Assembly (NCBI GenBank): GCA_022616435.1
Contig: JAKEET010000141.1
Coordinates: 1-54,716 of the forward strand
Source: Gemmataceae bacterium
GTDB taxonomy: Bacteria > Planctomycetota > Planctomycetia > Gemmatales > Gemmataceae
Direction of reading: 5' to 3'
Length of the DNA: 54,716 bases
The stretch's first letter is position 1. Each line of letters opens with the position of its first letter. Shown here piece by piece: positions 1-8,413 of this stretch. Below the pieces are notes generated by a model. The model saw only the letters and a program-made list of their open reading frames with translations. It made no database searches and was not told the origin of the DNA. The position numbers were made by a program, and so were the translations under genes.

Positions 1-390
1 CGACCGCAAGCCGCTGTCGTGCGCGGCCGAGGCGCCGTGCCGGAAACCCGCGTTCCAATCGTCAATGGCTTGAACCTTCCGCGGCGAGAGGTTGCAGAGC
101 CGGCGGTAGCGGTAGGGAGGGGCGGCGGGCGGTTCGCCGAGGCTGTTGTATTCCAGGTAATCGACGAAGCCGGCGCGAAACCCGGCGGCGTAGTCGGCGG
201 AAAATCCCGGCTCTTGTGCGTGCACCGCCGCCCACGCCTTCTTGGCTTCCTTGTCCAGGCGGCAATGCAGGACATGCTCATCCAGGCAGTCCGCGGGCGC
301 CTGGTAAAGGTTGTGCAGCGCGTACGCGAAGAAGCAACCCGACTGCGTGGTCGCCAAAGCCCCAGCCAGCAACAGGCGGCCGATCTTCAT
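1..390 (-). CDS. Partial lipoprotein-like secreted protein (C-terminus off the left edge)
   Basis: The frame opens with ATG at 390 and stays open to base 1, giving the first 130 residues. The N-terminus (MKIGRLLLAGALATTQSGCFF) is a short basic segment, a hydrophobic core and a Cys near residue 19. It looks like a lipoprotein signal, although the -3 residue (Gln) is not a classic lipobox. The mature part is rich in aromatic residues and contains GFRAGFVDYLEYNSLGEPP followed by a Pro/Tyr stretch. I do not recognise the family. It is transcribed divergently from the glycan locus. The C-terminus and stop are missing, so length and function are unknown. Confidence 0.7.
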   Translation of the reverse strand, partial: MKIGRLLLAGALATTQSGCFFAYALHNLYQAPADCLDEHVLHCRLDKEAKKAWAAVHAQEPGFSADYAAGFRAGFVDYLEYNSLGEPPAAPPYRYRRLCNLSPRKVQAIDDWNAGFRHGASAAHDSGLRS

Positions 391-632
391 GGCGTGTCCA
401 GCGCAACGGTTCCGGATTGGGGTGCAGGAAACGATCCACAACAGGTATCGGCTCGCGACCTTGCCGGGAATGATCGATTTTCGGGTGGGGCGATTGCGAA
501 GATTTGAAAAAGGTCGATTTTGATTCAAGTTTTCCGGGCTCAGATTTCGCCAAGCCCAGGCCGTGGGGGGAGTAGGAGTCGTCCGGCAACGAGTGTCGAT
601 CACGGACAGGCAACTGAGCAGGCAGAACGAGA
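391..632. other. Divergent intergenic region upstream of the glycan locus
   Basis: This 242-bp gap separates the leftward lipoprotein-like gene from the first glycosyltransferase and should contain promoters for both. Its middle (about 470-530) is AT-richer than the surroundings. I could not identify a convincing -35/-10 pair, operator or terminator, and the short open frames here look random. Confidence 0.4.
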
Positions 633-1883
633 ATGGACCATCAGCCGAATGAGGAGGGGCCAGGTATTGATGAAACAGGCGGTCAAGCAACCGTCATTGG
701 GGCCGGCCTGCGAATCTGCCATCTCGGCAAGTTCTATCCGCCCGCGGCGGGCGGGATGGAGACCCATTTGGCAACCATCACGCGGGCCCAGGCGGCGCTC
801 GGCGCGGACGTTCGAGTCATCTGCGTTAGCCATCTCGATCGCCACCGTCGGGACGCCACCTGGCGCAGCTTCGCGCAGACCACCAACCATCAGGAGCTCG
901 ACGGCACGATCAAGCTGACGCGCGTCGGTCGCGTCGCCAGCTTGGCTCGATTCGATCTGTGCCCGCGCTTACCGTCGCTGATTGCCGCCTTGAGGGGACA
1001 CGTGGACCTGGTGCATTTGCACGTTCCCAACCCAACCATGTTGACCGCCCTGGCATTGGCGCTGCCGGCGCCGATTGTCGTGACCTACCATAGCGACGTG
1101 GTTCGGCAGAAGACACTGGCGCTGGCGGTGCGGCCGTTCGAGCGTTTCGTCTTTCAGCGGGCGCGCGCGATCTTTACCACGTCGCCGGCGTACGCGAAAG
1201 GCTCGCCGCTCTTGCATGCCTATCGGGACAAGGTCCGGGTGCTTCCCTTCGGCATCGATCTGCGCCCGTTTCTCCAACCGAGCGCCGAAGCCTGCCGTCA
1301 GGAAGCTCAGCTTCGCGAACAGCACGGTCAACCGTTGTGGCTGGCGGTAGGCCGACTGGTCTATTACAAGGGGCTGGAACATGCGGTGCGGGCGTTGGCG
1401 CACGTTCAGGGCAAGCTTCTCGTGATCGGCGAAGGACCGCTCCAGCGCGATCTCGCTCGCCACGCCGCGGAGCGCGGTGTGGCGGAGCGGATCGTCTGGC
1501 GCGGCCGCTGCTCCGACGCCGAGTTGGCGGGCGCCTATCGCGCGGCCACGGCGTTGTGGTTTCCGAGCAACGCCCGCAGCGAGGCCTTCGGCTTGGTGCA
1601 AGTCGAAGCGATGGCCAGCGGCTGCCCGGTGATCAACACCGCGATTCCGCATAGCGGCGTCTCGTGGGTGAGCCGTCACGAGGAGACAGGATTGACGGTC
1701 CCGATGAACGACGCCCAGGCGCTGGCGGCGGCGGCGCTGCGGCTGCTGAGCGAACCGGGGCTGCGGCAGCGACTGAGCGCCGCGGCGCGGCATCGGGCCG
1801 TGCGTGAGTTTGACGCAGCCGTGATGGCCCGCCGCAGCCTGGACAGTTACCGCCGGACGATCGCTCGCGCGGCGGGCGCGTAG
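633..1883 (+). CDS. GT4-family glycosyltransferase, first gene of the glycan locus
   Basis: This 416-aa protein is a GT-B fold retaining glycosyltransferase. The core starts near residue 26 (LRICHLGKFYPPAAGGME), the usual N-terminal GT4 beta-strand plus glycine loop. The donor-binding domain carries the E-x7-E signature EAFGLVQVEAMASGCPV near residue 316. The family moves a sugar from a nucleotide donor to a growing lipid-linked or surface glycan on the cytoplasmic side of the membrane. Donor and acceptor cannot be read from sequence. The ATG at 633 has only a weak ribosome site. A GAGGAGG at 651-657 lies inside the gene with no good in-frame start after it, so 633 was kept. The next gene follows after 22 bp. 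Confidence 0.9.
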   Translation: MDHQPNEEGPGIDETGGQATVIGAGLRICHLGKFYPPAAGGMETHLATITRAQAALGADVRVICVSHLDRHRRDATWRSFAQTTNHQELDGTIKLTRVGRVASLARFDLCPRLPSLIAALRGHVDLVHLHVPNPTMLTALALALPAPIVVTYHSDVVRQKTLALAVRPFERFVFQRARAIFTTSPAYAKGSPLLHAYRDKVRVLPFGIDLRPFLQPSAEACRQEAQLREQHGQPLWLAVGRLVYYKGLEHAVRALAHVQGKLLVIGEGPLQRDLARHAAERGVAERIVWRGRCSDAELAGAYRAATALWFPSNARSEAFGLVQVEAMASGCPVINTAIPHSGVSWVSRHEETGLTVPMNDAQALAAAALRLLSEPGLRQRLSAAARHRAVREFDAAVMARRSLDSYRRTIARAAGA

Positions 1884-1905
1884 CTTCTCTGGGCTGGGGC
1901 CGACA

Positions 1906-3120
1906 ATGCTCTCCGCAGTAGACTCGATTCCGACGGTGCAGGACGAAGCGGTATCGGCGCACCGGTCCCGGCTGCGCGTGCTGCACGTCGGCGCGGGCAA
2001 CCTGTACGGCGGCATCGAGACGTTCCTCGTCACGCTGGCGTGTCTTCGAGACCTGTGCCCGGAGATGGAACCGCATTTCGCGTTGTTCTTCGAAGGCCGG
2101 CTCGACGATGAGCTGCGGTCCGCGGGCGTCGCGGTGCAACAGCTAGGCAAGGCCCGCGTCAGCCGGCCGTGGACCGTGTGGCTGGCCCGCCGCCGTTTGA
2201 ACCGACTGCTCCGGAGCACGAAGTTCGATGTCGTCGTCGCCCACGGCTGCTGGCCGCATGCGATCGCCGGCCCGGTGGTGCGGCGTTGGCGGCTGCCGCT
2301 GGTCTTTTGGGGCCACGCTTTGCAGAGCGGCCGTCATTGGCTGGAACGTTGGGCGCGGTGGACGAAGCCGGACCGGATCATCGCCAACAGCCGAGCCACG
2401 GCGGCGACGATGCACACGTTGTTTCCCGGTGTGCCGCCCGAGGTCGTCTACCTGCCCGTCAGTCCGCCGGCGTCAATGGATCGCGCGCTGGTTCGCCGCG
2501 AGGTGCGGCAATCACTGGGGACGCCGGAGGACACGGTGGTCATCGTGCAGGTGAGCCGCATGGAGCCAGGCAAGGGCCATCGATTGCTGCTCGAGAGCCT
2601 GAGACAACTGCCTTCGTCGCCTTCCTGGGAATGCTGGATCGTGGGCGGTCCGCAGCGACCCGGGGAAGAACCGTATTTCCAGGAGCTCACGGAATCAGCC
2701 AGCCAATGGGGACTCTGTCGAATCCGCTTTCTTGGACAACGCGCCGACGCCTCGCGATTGTTGGCGGCGGCCGACATCTACTGCCAGCCGAATACGGGGC
2801 CGGAATCCTTTGGCATCGCCTGTGTCGAGGCGCTGTACGCGCGGCTGCCCGTCGTGGCTTCGGCGATCGGCGGCGTGTTGGAGATTGTGGACGAAACCTG
2901 CGGAAGACTGGTGCCGCCCGGGGATCCGAAGATCTTGGCCAATACGCTGCGCTCGTGGATCGGCGATCAGCAACTGCGCCGAGCTCTCGGAAGCGCCGGC
3001 CCCGGGAAAGCGTTTGGCCTGTGCGCTCCCGATCGAGCGCTCGAAGCGGCATGCGTCGGCCTGCGCGGCGTCGTTTCTGCGATGCCGCGCGATCTCGTGT
3101 CCCAAAGAAGAGTCGATTGA
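1906..3120 (+). CDS. GT4-family glycosyltransferase
   Basis: A 404-aa GT-B glycosyltransferase. The N-domain starts around residue 23 (LRVLHVGAGNLYGGIETF). The C-domain has a typical nucleotide-sugar strand (VVIVQVSRMEPGKGH) and the donor motif PESFGIACVEALYARLPVV near residue 302. Length and layout match ordinary GT4 enzymes. It lies 22 bp after the previous glycosyltransferase and 37 bp before a polymerase/ligase-like membrane protein, so the three are probably co-transcribed. The last 45 residues are less typical, but the reading frame is intact up to the TGA. The substrate is unknown. Confidence 0.9.
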   Translation: MLSAVDSIPTVQDEAVSAHRSRLRVLHVGAGNLYGGIETFLVTLACLRDLCPEMEPHFALFFEGRLDDELRSAGVAVQQLGKARVSRPWTVWLARRRLNRLLRSTKFDVVVAHGCWPHAIAGPVVRRWRLPLVFWGHALQSGRHWLERWARWTKPDRIIANSRATAATMHTLFPGVPPEVVYLPVSPPASMDRALVRREVRQSLGTPEDTVVIVQVSRMEPGKGHRLLLESLRQLPSSPSWECWIVGGPQRPGEEPYFQELTESASQWGLCRIRFLGQRADASRLLAAADIYCQPNTGPESFGIACVEALYARLPVVASAIGGVLEIVDETCGRLVPPGDPKILANTLRSWIGDQQLRRALGSAGPGKAFGLCAPDRALEAACVGLRGVVSAMPRDLVSQRRVD

Positions 3121-3157
3121 GCGAACACAGCCTCGAGACCGCACAAGAACAGATGCT

Positions 3158-4513
3158 ATGGGCTTTATCTTCACAGCGGGCGCATGCGTGCTCTGCACGC
3201 TTCTGGCGCGTACGTCGCTTGCGGCGGGTCTGCTTGGCTTGCTGGGCGTGGGCTATGTCTACGGCATCGTACGAGCCAATTTTCTGGACAGTGTCACGTA
3301 CTTCATGTTTGATGCCGCCGTCGCCGGCGCCTACCTCGGGCATTTCCTGTCGCATCCGGCGTGGCAAGACCCTCCGCGGACGCGCTTGCTCAAGCAATGG
3401 CTGGTTTGGCTGGTTGGCTGGTGCGGGGTCATGCTCCTGCTGCCGTTGCAGCACCCCCTCATCCAGCTCGTCGGTTTTCGGGGCAACGCCTTGTTCGTGC
3501 CGTTCGTCATCCTGGGCGCCAGACTCAACAACAAGCAGGCCGGCAAGCTTGCGTTGGGCATCGCCGTCCTGAATCTTGTCGCCTTGTCTTTTGGCTTGGC
3601 GGAATTCTCCATCGGCGTGCCAGCCTTTTATCCGCCCAGCCCGGTGACGGATCTGATTTATCGTTCTCAGGACGTCGCTGGTTTCACGGCGTTTCGGATC
3701 CCTGCCACGTTTCCGCACGCCGCCGGCTACGCCGGCACCATGATCTTGACGACACCTTTGCTTTTCGGCAACCTGGTGCAGCCAAATCAGTCGGGGTGGA
3801 ACCGAGTGATCCTGCTATCGGGTTTGGCCGCCGCGGTTCTTGGCGTGTTGCTGAGTGCCTCGCGGACCGCGTTTGTCATTCTTGTGGTCCTGCTCGTGGT
3901 GGCGAGTTTCTCCGGCGCATTGCGGCTCAACCTGTGGTTGGTTTGGGCCGCTATCCTGGGAGGGATCGGCTACGTGGCGAGCAGCGACGAGCGCTTGCAG
4001 CGCTTCACCACCTTGCAGGACCCAGAGGCCGTCGCCAGCCGGCTTCAGAGCAGCGTGAACCTCGGTTTCTTCGAGTTGCTCGAGCAGTATCCCATCGGCA
4101 ACGGCCTCGGCGCCGGCGGCACCAGCATCCCTGGCTTCCTGGCGCACCTGATCCGCGACCCCGTCGGCCTGGAAAATGAATACTGCCGCATCCTGCTGGA
4201 GCTCGGCATCGTCGGCCTGGGCATGTGGGTGGGGTTCTTCATCTGGTTATTGACGAGGCCGCGCCCGAACAAAGGCCATCCCTGGTGGGCCGGGTGTTTG
4301 CTGATGTGGTGGCTTCTGCTGATCATGATCCTCGCCGCCGTCACCGGCACGGGCATGATGGCGGCCGTCCCGCAGGCCGCCTTGATGTTCCTCACCATGG
4401 GCTTCATGGTTAGCCGCCGCATGGCGACAATGCGCCCGCCGCCAAGGCCGGCCAGCGCCACTCCCGCCCTTGACGGCCGGGAAACGCGCGACACGGCGCT
4501 GCTCGGAACCTGA
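3158..4513 (+). CDS. O-antigen ligase/polymerase-like membrane protein (Wzy/WaaL superfamily)
   Basis: A 451-aa polytopic membrane protein with about ten hydrophobic segments. The C-terminal half has the superfamily pattern: GNGLGAGG, then a periplasmic loop, then ENEYCRILLELGIVGLG leading into the next helix. Known members polymerise O-antigen or capsule repeat units, or ligate finished glycans to a carrier, at the outer face of the inner membrane. The open frame runs upstream to 2732, but that part overlaps the preceding glycosyltransferase and is not membrane-like. ATG 3158 directly precedes the first hydrophobic segment and was chosen. Pairing with an ABC exporter downstream is more typical of a ligase than a Wzx-coupled polymerase, but this is inference. 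Confidence 0.82.
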   Translation: MGFIFTAGACVLCTLLARTSLAAGLLGLLGVGYVYGIVRANFLDSVTYFMFDAAVAGAYLGHFLSHPAWQDPPRTRLLKQWLVWLVGWCGVMLLLPLQHPLIQLVGFRGNALFVPFVILGARLNNKQAGKLALGIAVLNLVALSFGLAEFSIGVPAFYPPSPVTDLIYRSQDVAGFTAFRIPATFPHAAGYAGTMILTTPLLFGNLVQPNQSGWNRVILLSGLAAAVLGVLLSASRTAFVILVVLLVVASFSGALRLNLWLVWAAILGGIGYVASSDERLQRFTTLQDPEAVASRLQSSVNLGFFELLEQYPIGNGLGAGGTSIPGFLAHLIRDPVGLENEYCRILLELGIVGLGMWVGFFIWLLTRPRPNKGHPWWAGCLLMWWLLLIMILAAVTGTGMMAAVPQAALMFLTMGFMVSRRMATMRPPPRPASATPALDGRETRDTALLGT

Positions 4514-4580
4514 GGCACGGAAGAGGGCGGAACGAGAACCGCTGAAATCGGATGATCATCCAGATCCGCGAGAACCGCGA

Positions 4581-5825
4581 ATGATTGCACCCGAGCTGAA
4601 CCGCGCGGACGAACGAGCCTCTCGTCAACCAGACCGTGAACGTCATGCACTCCCGGCTGCGGACTCGCCCTGGGTGCTGGTCACGGCCGGCTATCACGAC
4701 TACGGCGGCCAATCCAAGGCCAACGCCGCTCTCGCCGACTACCTGCTCGAACAGGGACGCCACGTTCACCTGGTGGGGCACGACATCGACCGCCGGTTTG
4801 CCCAACGGTCCGAGGTCACGATCCACGAAGTGCCGCGACCCGCAGGGTCCGACCTGCTCGGCTGGTTGCCGCTCGACTGGTGCGGCCGTCGCATTGCCCG
4901 CCGGGTTCGCGCGGAGTTTCCCGGCGCACGAATCGTCGTCAACGGCGGCTGCGCGCTCGGGGACGACATCAACTGGGTGCATTGTGTCCATCACGCCTGG
5001 GGTTTCGCCGACGCGGGGGCGCCCCTCTGGTTTCGGGTCAAGAACCGCATGACGAAATGGTGGGCGCGTCGTCGTGAACGCCGGGCCGTGCGCCGGGCGC
5101 GGCTGGTGATCGCCAACTCGGCTCAGACGCGCGACCACCTGATCCGCCGCTGCGGCGTGCCGCCGGAGAGCACGCGGGTTGTTTACCTTGGCTCGGACCC
5201 GGCGTGGACGGCCGTCGGCGAGGCCGAGCGGGCGGCGGCGCGGCGCGACCACGACGTGCCTGCGGGCGTTCCGGTGGTGCTATTCGCGGGCGCGCTCAGC
5301 CACGATCACAACAAGGGCTTCGACACGCTGCTGAACGCGTGGAAGTCGCTGGCCCCCGATTGGGATGCCCTGTTGCTCGCGGCTGGCGACGGCAATGGCC
5401 GCCAGACCTGGCAGCGGCGCGTCGCGGCGGCCGGCCTCGACCGCCGCGTGCGTTTCCTCGGCTTCACGCGGCGCATGCCGCACTTGCTGGCGTCCGCCGA
5501 CCTGCTGGTCAGCCCGGTGCGTTATGAGGCCTATGGACTGAACGTTCAGGAAGCGTTGTGCCGCGGCGTGCCGGCGCTGGTCAGCCGCCGCGCCGGCATC
5601 GTGGAACAGCTCGAACGCGATGTCCAGGAAATGATCCTCGCCGATCCCGAGGATGCTGCCGACCTGGCGGCCCGGCTTCGAGCGTGGCGGACGGACATCA
5701 ACGGTTGGCGTGAACGAATCCGGCCCGTGTCGCGGCGGCTGCGCCTCCACGACTGGAACGCCATGGCCAGGCAGATCGTGTCGCTGGCCGAGACTTCCGC
5801 GACTTCCGAAGTCTTCAAGACGTAG
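4581..5825 (+). CDS. GT4-family glycosyltransferase
   Basis: A 414-aa GT-B enzyme. The N-domain begins near residue 28 (WVLVTAGYHDYGGQSKAN). The C-domain has VVLFAGALSHDHNKGFD and the donor-site motif EAYGLNVQEALCRGVPALV near residue 316. An in-frame ATG at 4470 would overlap the previous gene by 44 bp and add a charged, non-conserved leader, so 4581 was preferred. It ends 15 bp before the ABC permease gene and is probably in the same transcript. The transferred sugar cannot be predicted. Confidence 0.88.
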   Translation: MIAPELNRADERASRQPDRERHALPAADSPWVLVTAGYHDYGGQSKANAALADYLLEQGRHVHLVGHDIDRRFAQRSEVTIHEVPRPAGSDLLGWLPLDWCGRRIARRVRAEFPGARIVVNGGCALGDDINWVHCVHHAWGFADAGAPLWFRVKNRMTKWWARRRERRAVRRARLVIANSAQTRDHLIRRCGVPPESTRVVYLGSDPAWTAVGEAERAAARRDHDVPAGVPVVLFAGALSHDHNKGFDTLLNAWKSLAPDWDALLLAAGDGNGRQTWQRRVAAAGLDRRVRFLGFTRRMPHLLASADLLVSPVRYEAYGLNVQEALCRGVPALVSRRAGIVEQLERDVQEMILADPEDAADLAARLRAWRTDINGWRERIRPVSRRLRLHDWNAMARQIVSLAETSATSEVFKT

Positions 5826-5840
5826 ACGGACATCCCCATC

Positions 5841-6758
5841 ATGAGCGTGGATACGACAACGCCTCCCGCCGAGTGGGCGGCCGAAATGCGTCCCGAAACC
5901 CCGCCGGCGCCCGCGCCCGGGTCGGCCGTGACGCCGGCCGCCGACCGCGTTCAGATCCGCCCCAGCTCCGGCTGGCGGGCCCTGGACCTCGTCGAGCTGT
6001 GGCGCTACCGCGAGTTGCTGGTCTTCCTCGCCTGGCGCGACATCCAGGTGCGCTACAAGCAGACTGCCCTCGGCATCGGCTGGGCGGTCTTGCAGCCGAT
6101 GCTGACGATGGCGATCTTCTGGATCTTCTTTGGCCTCCTGGCAGGGATTCCGTCCGACGGCGTGCCGTATCCGTTCTTCGTCCTGGCCGCGCTCGTCCCG
6201 TGGCAGTTGTTCGCCTACGCCCTGACACAATCGAGCAACAGCCTGGTCGCCGAACAGCGGCTCATCACCAAGGTCTACTTCCCGCGGCTGATCGTGCCGC
6301 TGGCGTCGGTGCTGTCGGGCCTGGCCGATTTCCTCGTTGCCCTGGCGCTGGTGCTCGGCATGATGGCCTTCTATCGCGTGCCCCTGACGTGGAACCTGCT
6401 GGCCATTCCGCTCTTGACCGTGTTTGCCCTGGCCACGGCGCTCGCCGTCGGCCTGTGGCTGGCCGCGCTCAACGTGCAGTTCCGCGACGTGCGCTACACC
6501 GTGCCGTTCCTGACGCAAGTCTGGATGTTCGCCACGCCCGTGGCCTATTCGAGCACGCTTGTCCCGGAAGCATACCGCCCGCTGTTTGGCCTGAACCCGC
6601 TGGCCGGCGTCGTGGAAGGGTTCCGCTGGGCGCTCCTGGGCCAGGGCCAACCGGCGTGGGTGCTGATGGGCGTTTCGGTGCTGACCGTGGCGGCCCTCCT
6701 GACCGGCGGCCTGTTCTACTTCCGCCGCCTGGAGCGGACGTTCGCCGACGTGGTGTAG
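5841..6758 (+). CDS. wzm: Polysaccharide ABC exporter permease (Wzm/TagG type, ABC-2)
   Basis: A 305-aa ABC-2 type permease. After a Pro/Ala-rich cytoplasmic leader of about 45 residues comes the family-typical amphipathic segment (LVFLAWRDIQVRYKQTALG), then about six transmembrane helices. The segment PFLTQVWMFATPVAYSS is characteristic of O-antigen/teichoic-acid exporters. It should form the membrane channel that moves a completed lipid-linked glycan across the inner membrane, powered by the ATPase encoded downstream. The two genes are normally adjacent. Here they are split by a 350-bp gap that holds a dispersed repeat. Confidence 0.9.
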   Translation: MSVDTTTPPAEWAAEMRPETPPAPAPGSAVTPAADRVQIRPSSGWRALDLVELWRYRELLVFLAWRDIQVRYKQTALGIGWAVLQPMLTMAIFWIFFGLLAGIPSDGVPYPFFVLAALVPWQLFAYALTQSSNSLVAEQRLITKVYFPRLIVPLASVLSGLADFLVALALVLGMMAFYRVPLTWNLLAIPLLTVFALATALAVGLWLAALNVQFRDVRYTVPFLTQVWMFATPVAYSSTLVPEAYRPLFGLNPLAGVVEGFRWALLGQGQPAWVLMGVSVLTVAALLTGGLFYFRRLERTFADVV

Positions 6759-7108
6759 CCACAGATGAAACACGGATCAACACAGATTCGAGAATCGACT
6801 CGTCAGCAGAATGCCAGAACGCCACGTTGCCACGGTGTGTGCGTCGGGTTGAACGTGTTTTTTCGCTCCTCAGCGCAGCAACGACTTCTGCGATTTTTTC
6901 GCGTCGGGGCGACCCTTGCAAATGACGAGTTTGAGTCCAGCGCTGAACACCGACCGCCGGCAGGCGTCGGCGCAACTCGCTGGCCTGTCACGTGTTGTCG
7001 CGAACACCCGGAGATGCTCGCCTTGGATACTTGCCGTCCGAGTTGCCAACGTGCCACACTTGCCAACCTGTCCGAATACTCGATAGGCCGAAAGCAGAGC
7101 ATGGAACG
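6759..7108. other. Intergenic gap between the exporter permease and its ATPase
   Basis: This is the largest gap inside the glycan locus. Most of it is the dispersed repeat annotated at 6802-7075. The frames that cross it do not resemble proteins and are not the same frame in the two repeat copies. No terminator hairpin with a T-tract was seen, so read-through from permease to ATPase is possible. Confidence 0.6.
6802..7075 (+). repeat. Dispersed intergenic repeat, copy A (about 275 bp)
   Basis: This stretch matches 51650-51932 in the same orientation over nearly its whole length, with scattered substitutions and small indels. A 43-bp core is identical (6940-6982 versus 51796-51838). The right end contains a short internal direct repeat built on TTGCCAAC. 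Indels shift the frame between copies, which argues against a conserved protein. It carries no transposase and no obvious terminal inverted repeats, so it may be a non-autonomous element, a structured RNA, or the remnant of an older element. Confidence 0.85.
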
Positions 7109-8413
7109 ATGAACGACGTCGTCATCCGGGCCGACCGGCTCGGCAAGCAATACCGAATCGGGGGCCGGGCGCCGTACCAGACCTTGCGCGAGCGCCTCAA
7201 CCGCCTGATGACCGCCCCGTTTCGCTGGCGCCGCCGCGGCGCCGCGGACCGCGCGCCGGCCGCCCCCTTCTGGGCGCTGCGCGACGTGTCGTTTGAAGTC
7301 CGCCAAGGCGACGTCGTCGGCATCGTTGGCCGCAACGGCGCCGGCAAGAGCACGCTCCTCAAGATCCTGTCGCGGATCACCGAGCCGACCGAAGGCGCGG
7401 CCGACCTGATCGGCCGGGTCGGCAGCCTGCTCGAAGTCGGCACCGGCTTCCACCCGGAGCTGACCGGCCGCGAGAACATCTACTTGAACGGCGCCGTCCT
7501 GGGCATGAAGCGCGTCGAGATCACGCGCAAGTTCGACGAGATCGTCGCCTTCGCCGAGGTGGAACAGTTCATCGACACGCCGGTGAAGTTCTACTCGAGC
7601 GGCATGTACATGCGGCTGGCGTTCGCGGTGGCGGCGCATCTGGAGCCGGAAAACCTGGTGGTGGACGAGGTGCTGGCGGTGGGCGACGCGCGCTTTCAGA
7701 GCAAATGCCTGGACAAGATGTCGCAGGTGAGCACGGCCGGCCGCACCGTGCTGTTTGTCAGCCACAACATGTCGGCCATCACGCGGCTGTGCACGCGGGC
7801 GCTGTTGCTCGATCGCGGCCGGCTGGTGCTGGAAGGCCCGGCGACGGACGTGGTCAGCGCCTACCTGGCGCGCGACGCCGAATCGGGCACGACGCGAACC
7901 TGGGAGGGCGCGAGCGCGCCGGGCAACGAGCAGTTGCGGCTCACCCACGTGGGGCTGTTCGGGGCGGACGGTAAACCCTGTCCGCATATCGTCAGCGTCG
8001 AGGATGAGTTGCACTTGCGCATCGGTTATGAAGTGCGCGTTCCCAGGTTGAGATTCCGCGTTTCGGCGATGCTGATGGCTCAAGGAAGTGTCGCTTTCAG
8101 CACCCTCGAACCGGTCGAGGCAGAGCGACAGCAAGGCTTCCACGTATCGACCGTGACGATCCCCGCTCATTTACTTGGCGAGGAGGAATACGCCGTCAGC
8201 GTGTCGCTCTTCGGGTCGCGCGGCGTCAAGTCGCACTTCGCGGGAGCACGGGACGTTCTGGTGTTCCAGGTGACGGACCCCATCACCGGCCAATCGGCGC
8301 GCGGCGACTACGCGGAGCGGTTGATCGGCGCGGTCCGGCCCCGCCTGGCGTGGCACAGCAGGCCAGAGGCATCGCCATCCGGAAATTCCGAAAGGCAATC
8401 ATGCTCCGTGTGA
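7109..8413 (+). CDS. wzt: Polysaccharide ABC exporter ATPase with C-terminal glycan-binding domain (Wzt type)
   Basis: A 434-aa ATPase. Walker A is GRNGAGKS (74-81), the signature is YSSGMYMR (162-169), Walker B is NLVVDEVLAVGD (182-193) and the switch His is in VSHN near 219. Residues from about 260 to 434 form an extra domain like the Wzt C-terminal domain, which in known systems recognises the terminal modification of the glycan before export. It pairs with the Wzm-like permease upstream. An in-frame extension back to 6992 lies in the repeat; ATG 7109 directly precedes the conserved start (VVIRADRLGKQY). Its end overlaps the next gene by 13 bp. Confidence 0.92.
   Translation: MNDVVIRADRLGKQYRIGGRAPYQTLRERLNRLMTAPFRWRRRGAADRAPAAPFWALRDVSFEVRQGDVVGIVGRNGAGKSTLLKILSRITEPTEGAADLIGRVGSLLEVGTGFHPELTGRENIYLNGAVLGMKRVEITRKFDEIVAFAEVEQFIDTPVKFYSSGMYMRLAFAVAAHLEPENLVVDEVLAVGDARFQSKCLDKMSQVSTAGRTVLFVSHNMSAITRLCTRALLLDRGRLVLEGPATDVVSAYLARDAESGTTRTWEGASAPGNEQLRLTHVGLFGADGKPCPHIVSVEDELHLRIGYEVRVPRLRFRVSAMLMAQGSVAFSTLEPVEAERQQGFHVSTVTIPAHLLGEEEYAVSVSLFGSRGVKSHFAGARDVLVFQVTDPITGQSARGDYAERLIGAVRPRLAWHSRPEASPSGNSERQSCSV

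Noticed and set aside
2990..3120. Frameshift near the end of the second glycosyltransferase
   Set aside because: The C-terminal 45 residues are atypical, but the frame has no stop or abrupt change of composition, and many GT4 proteins vary here.
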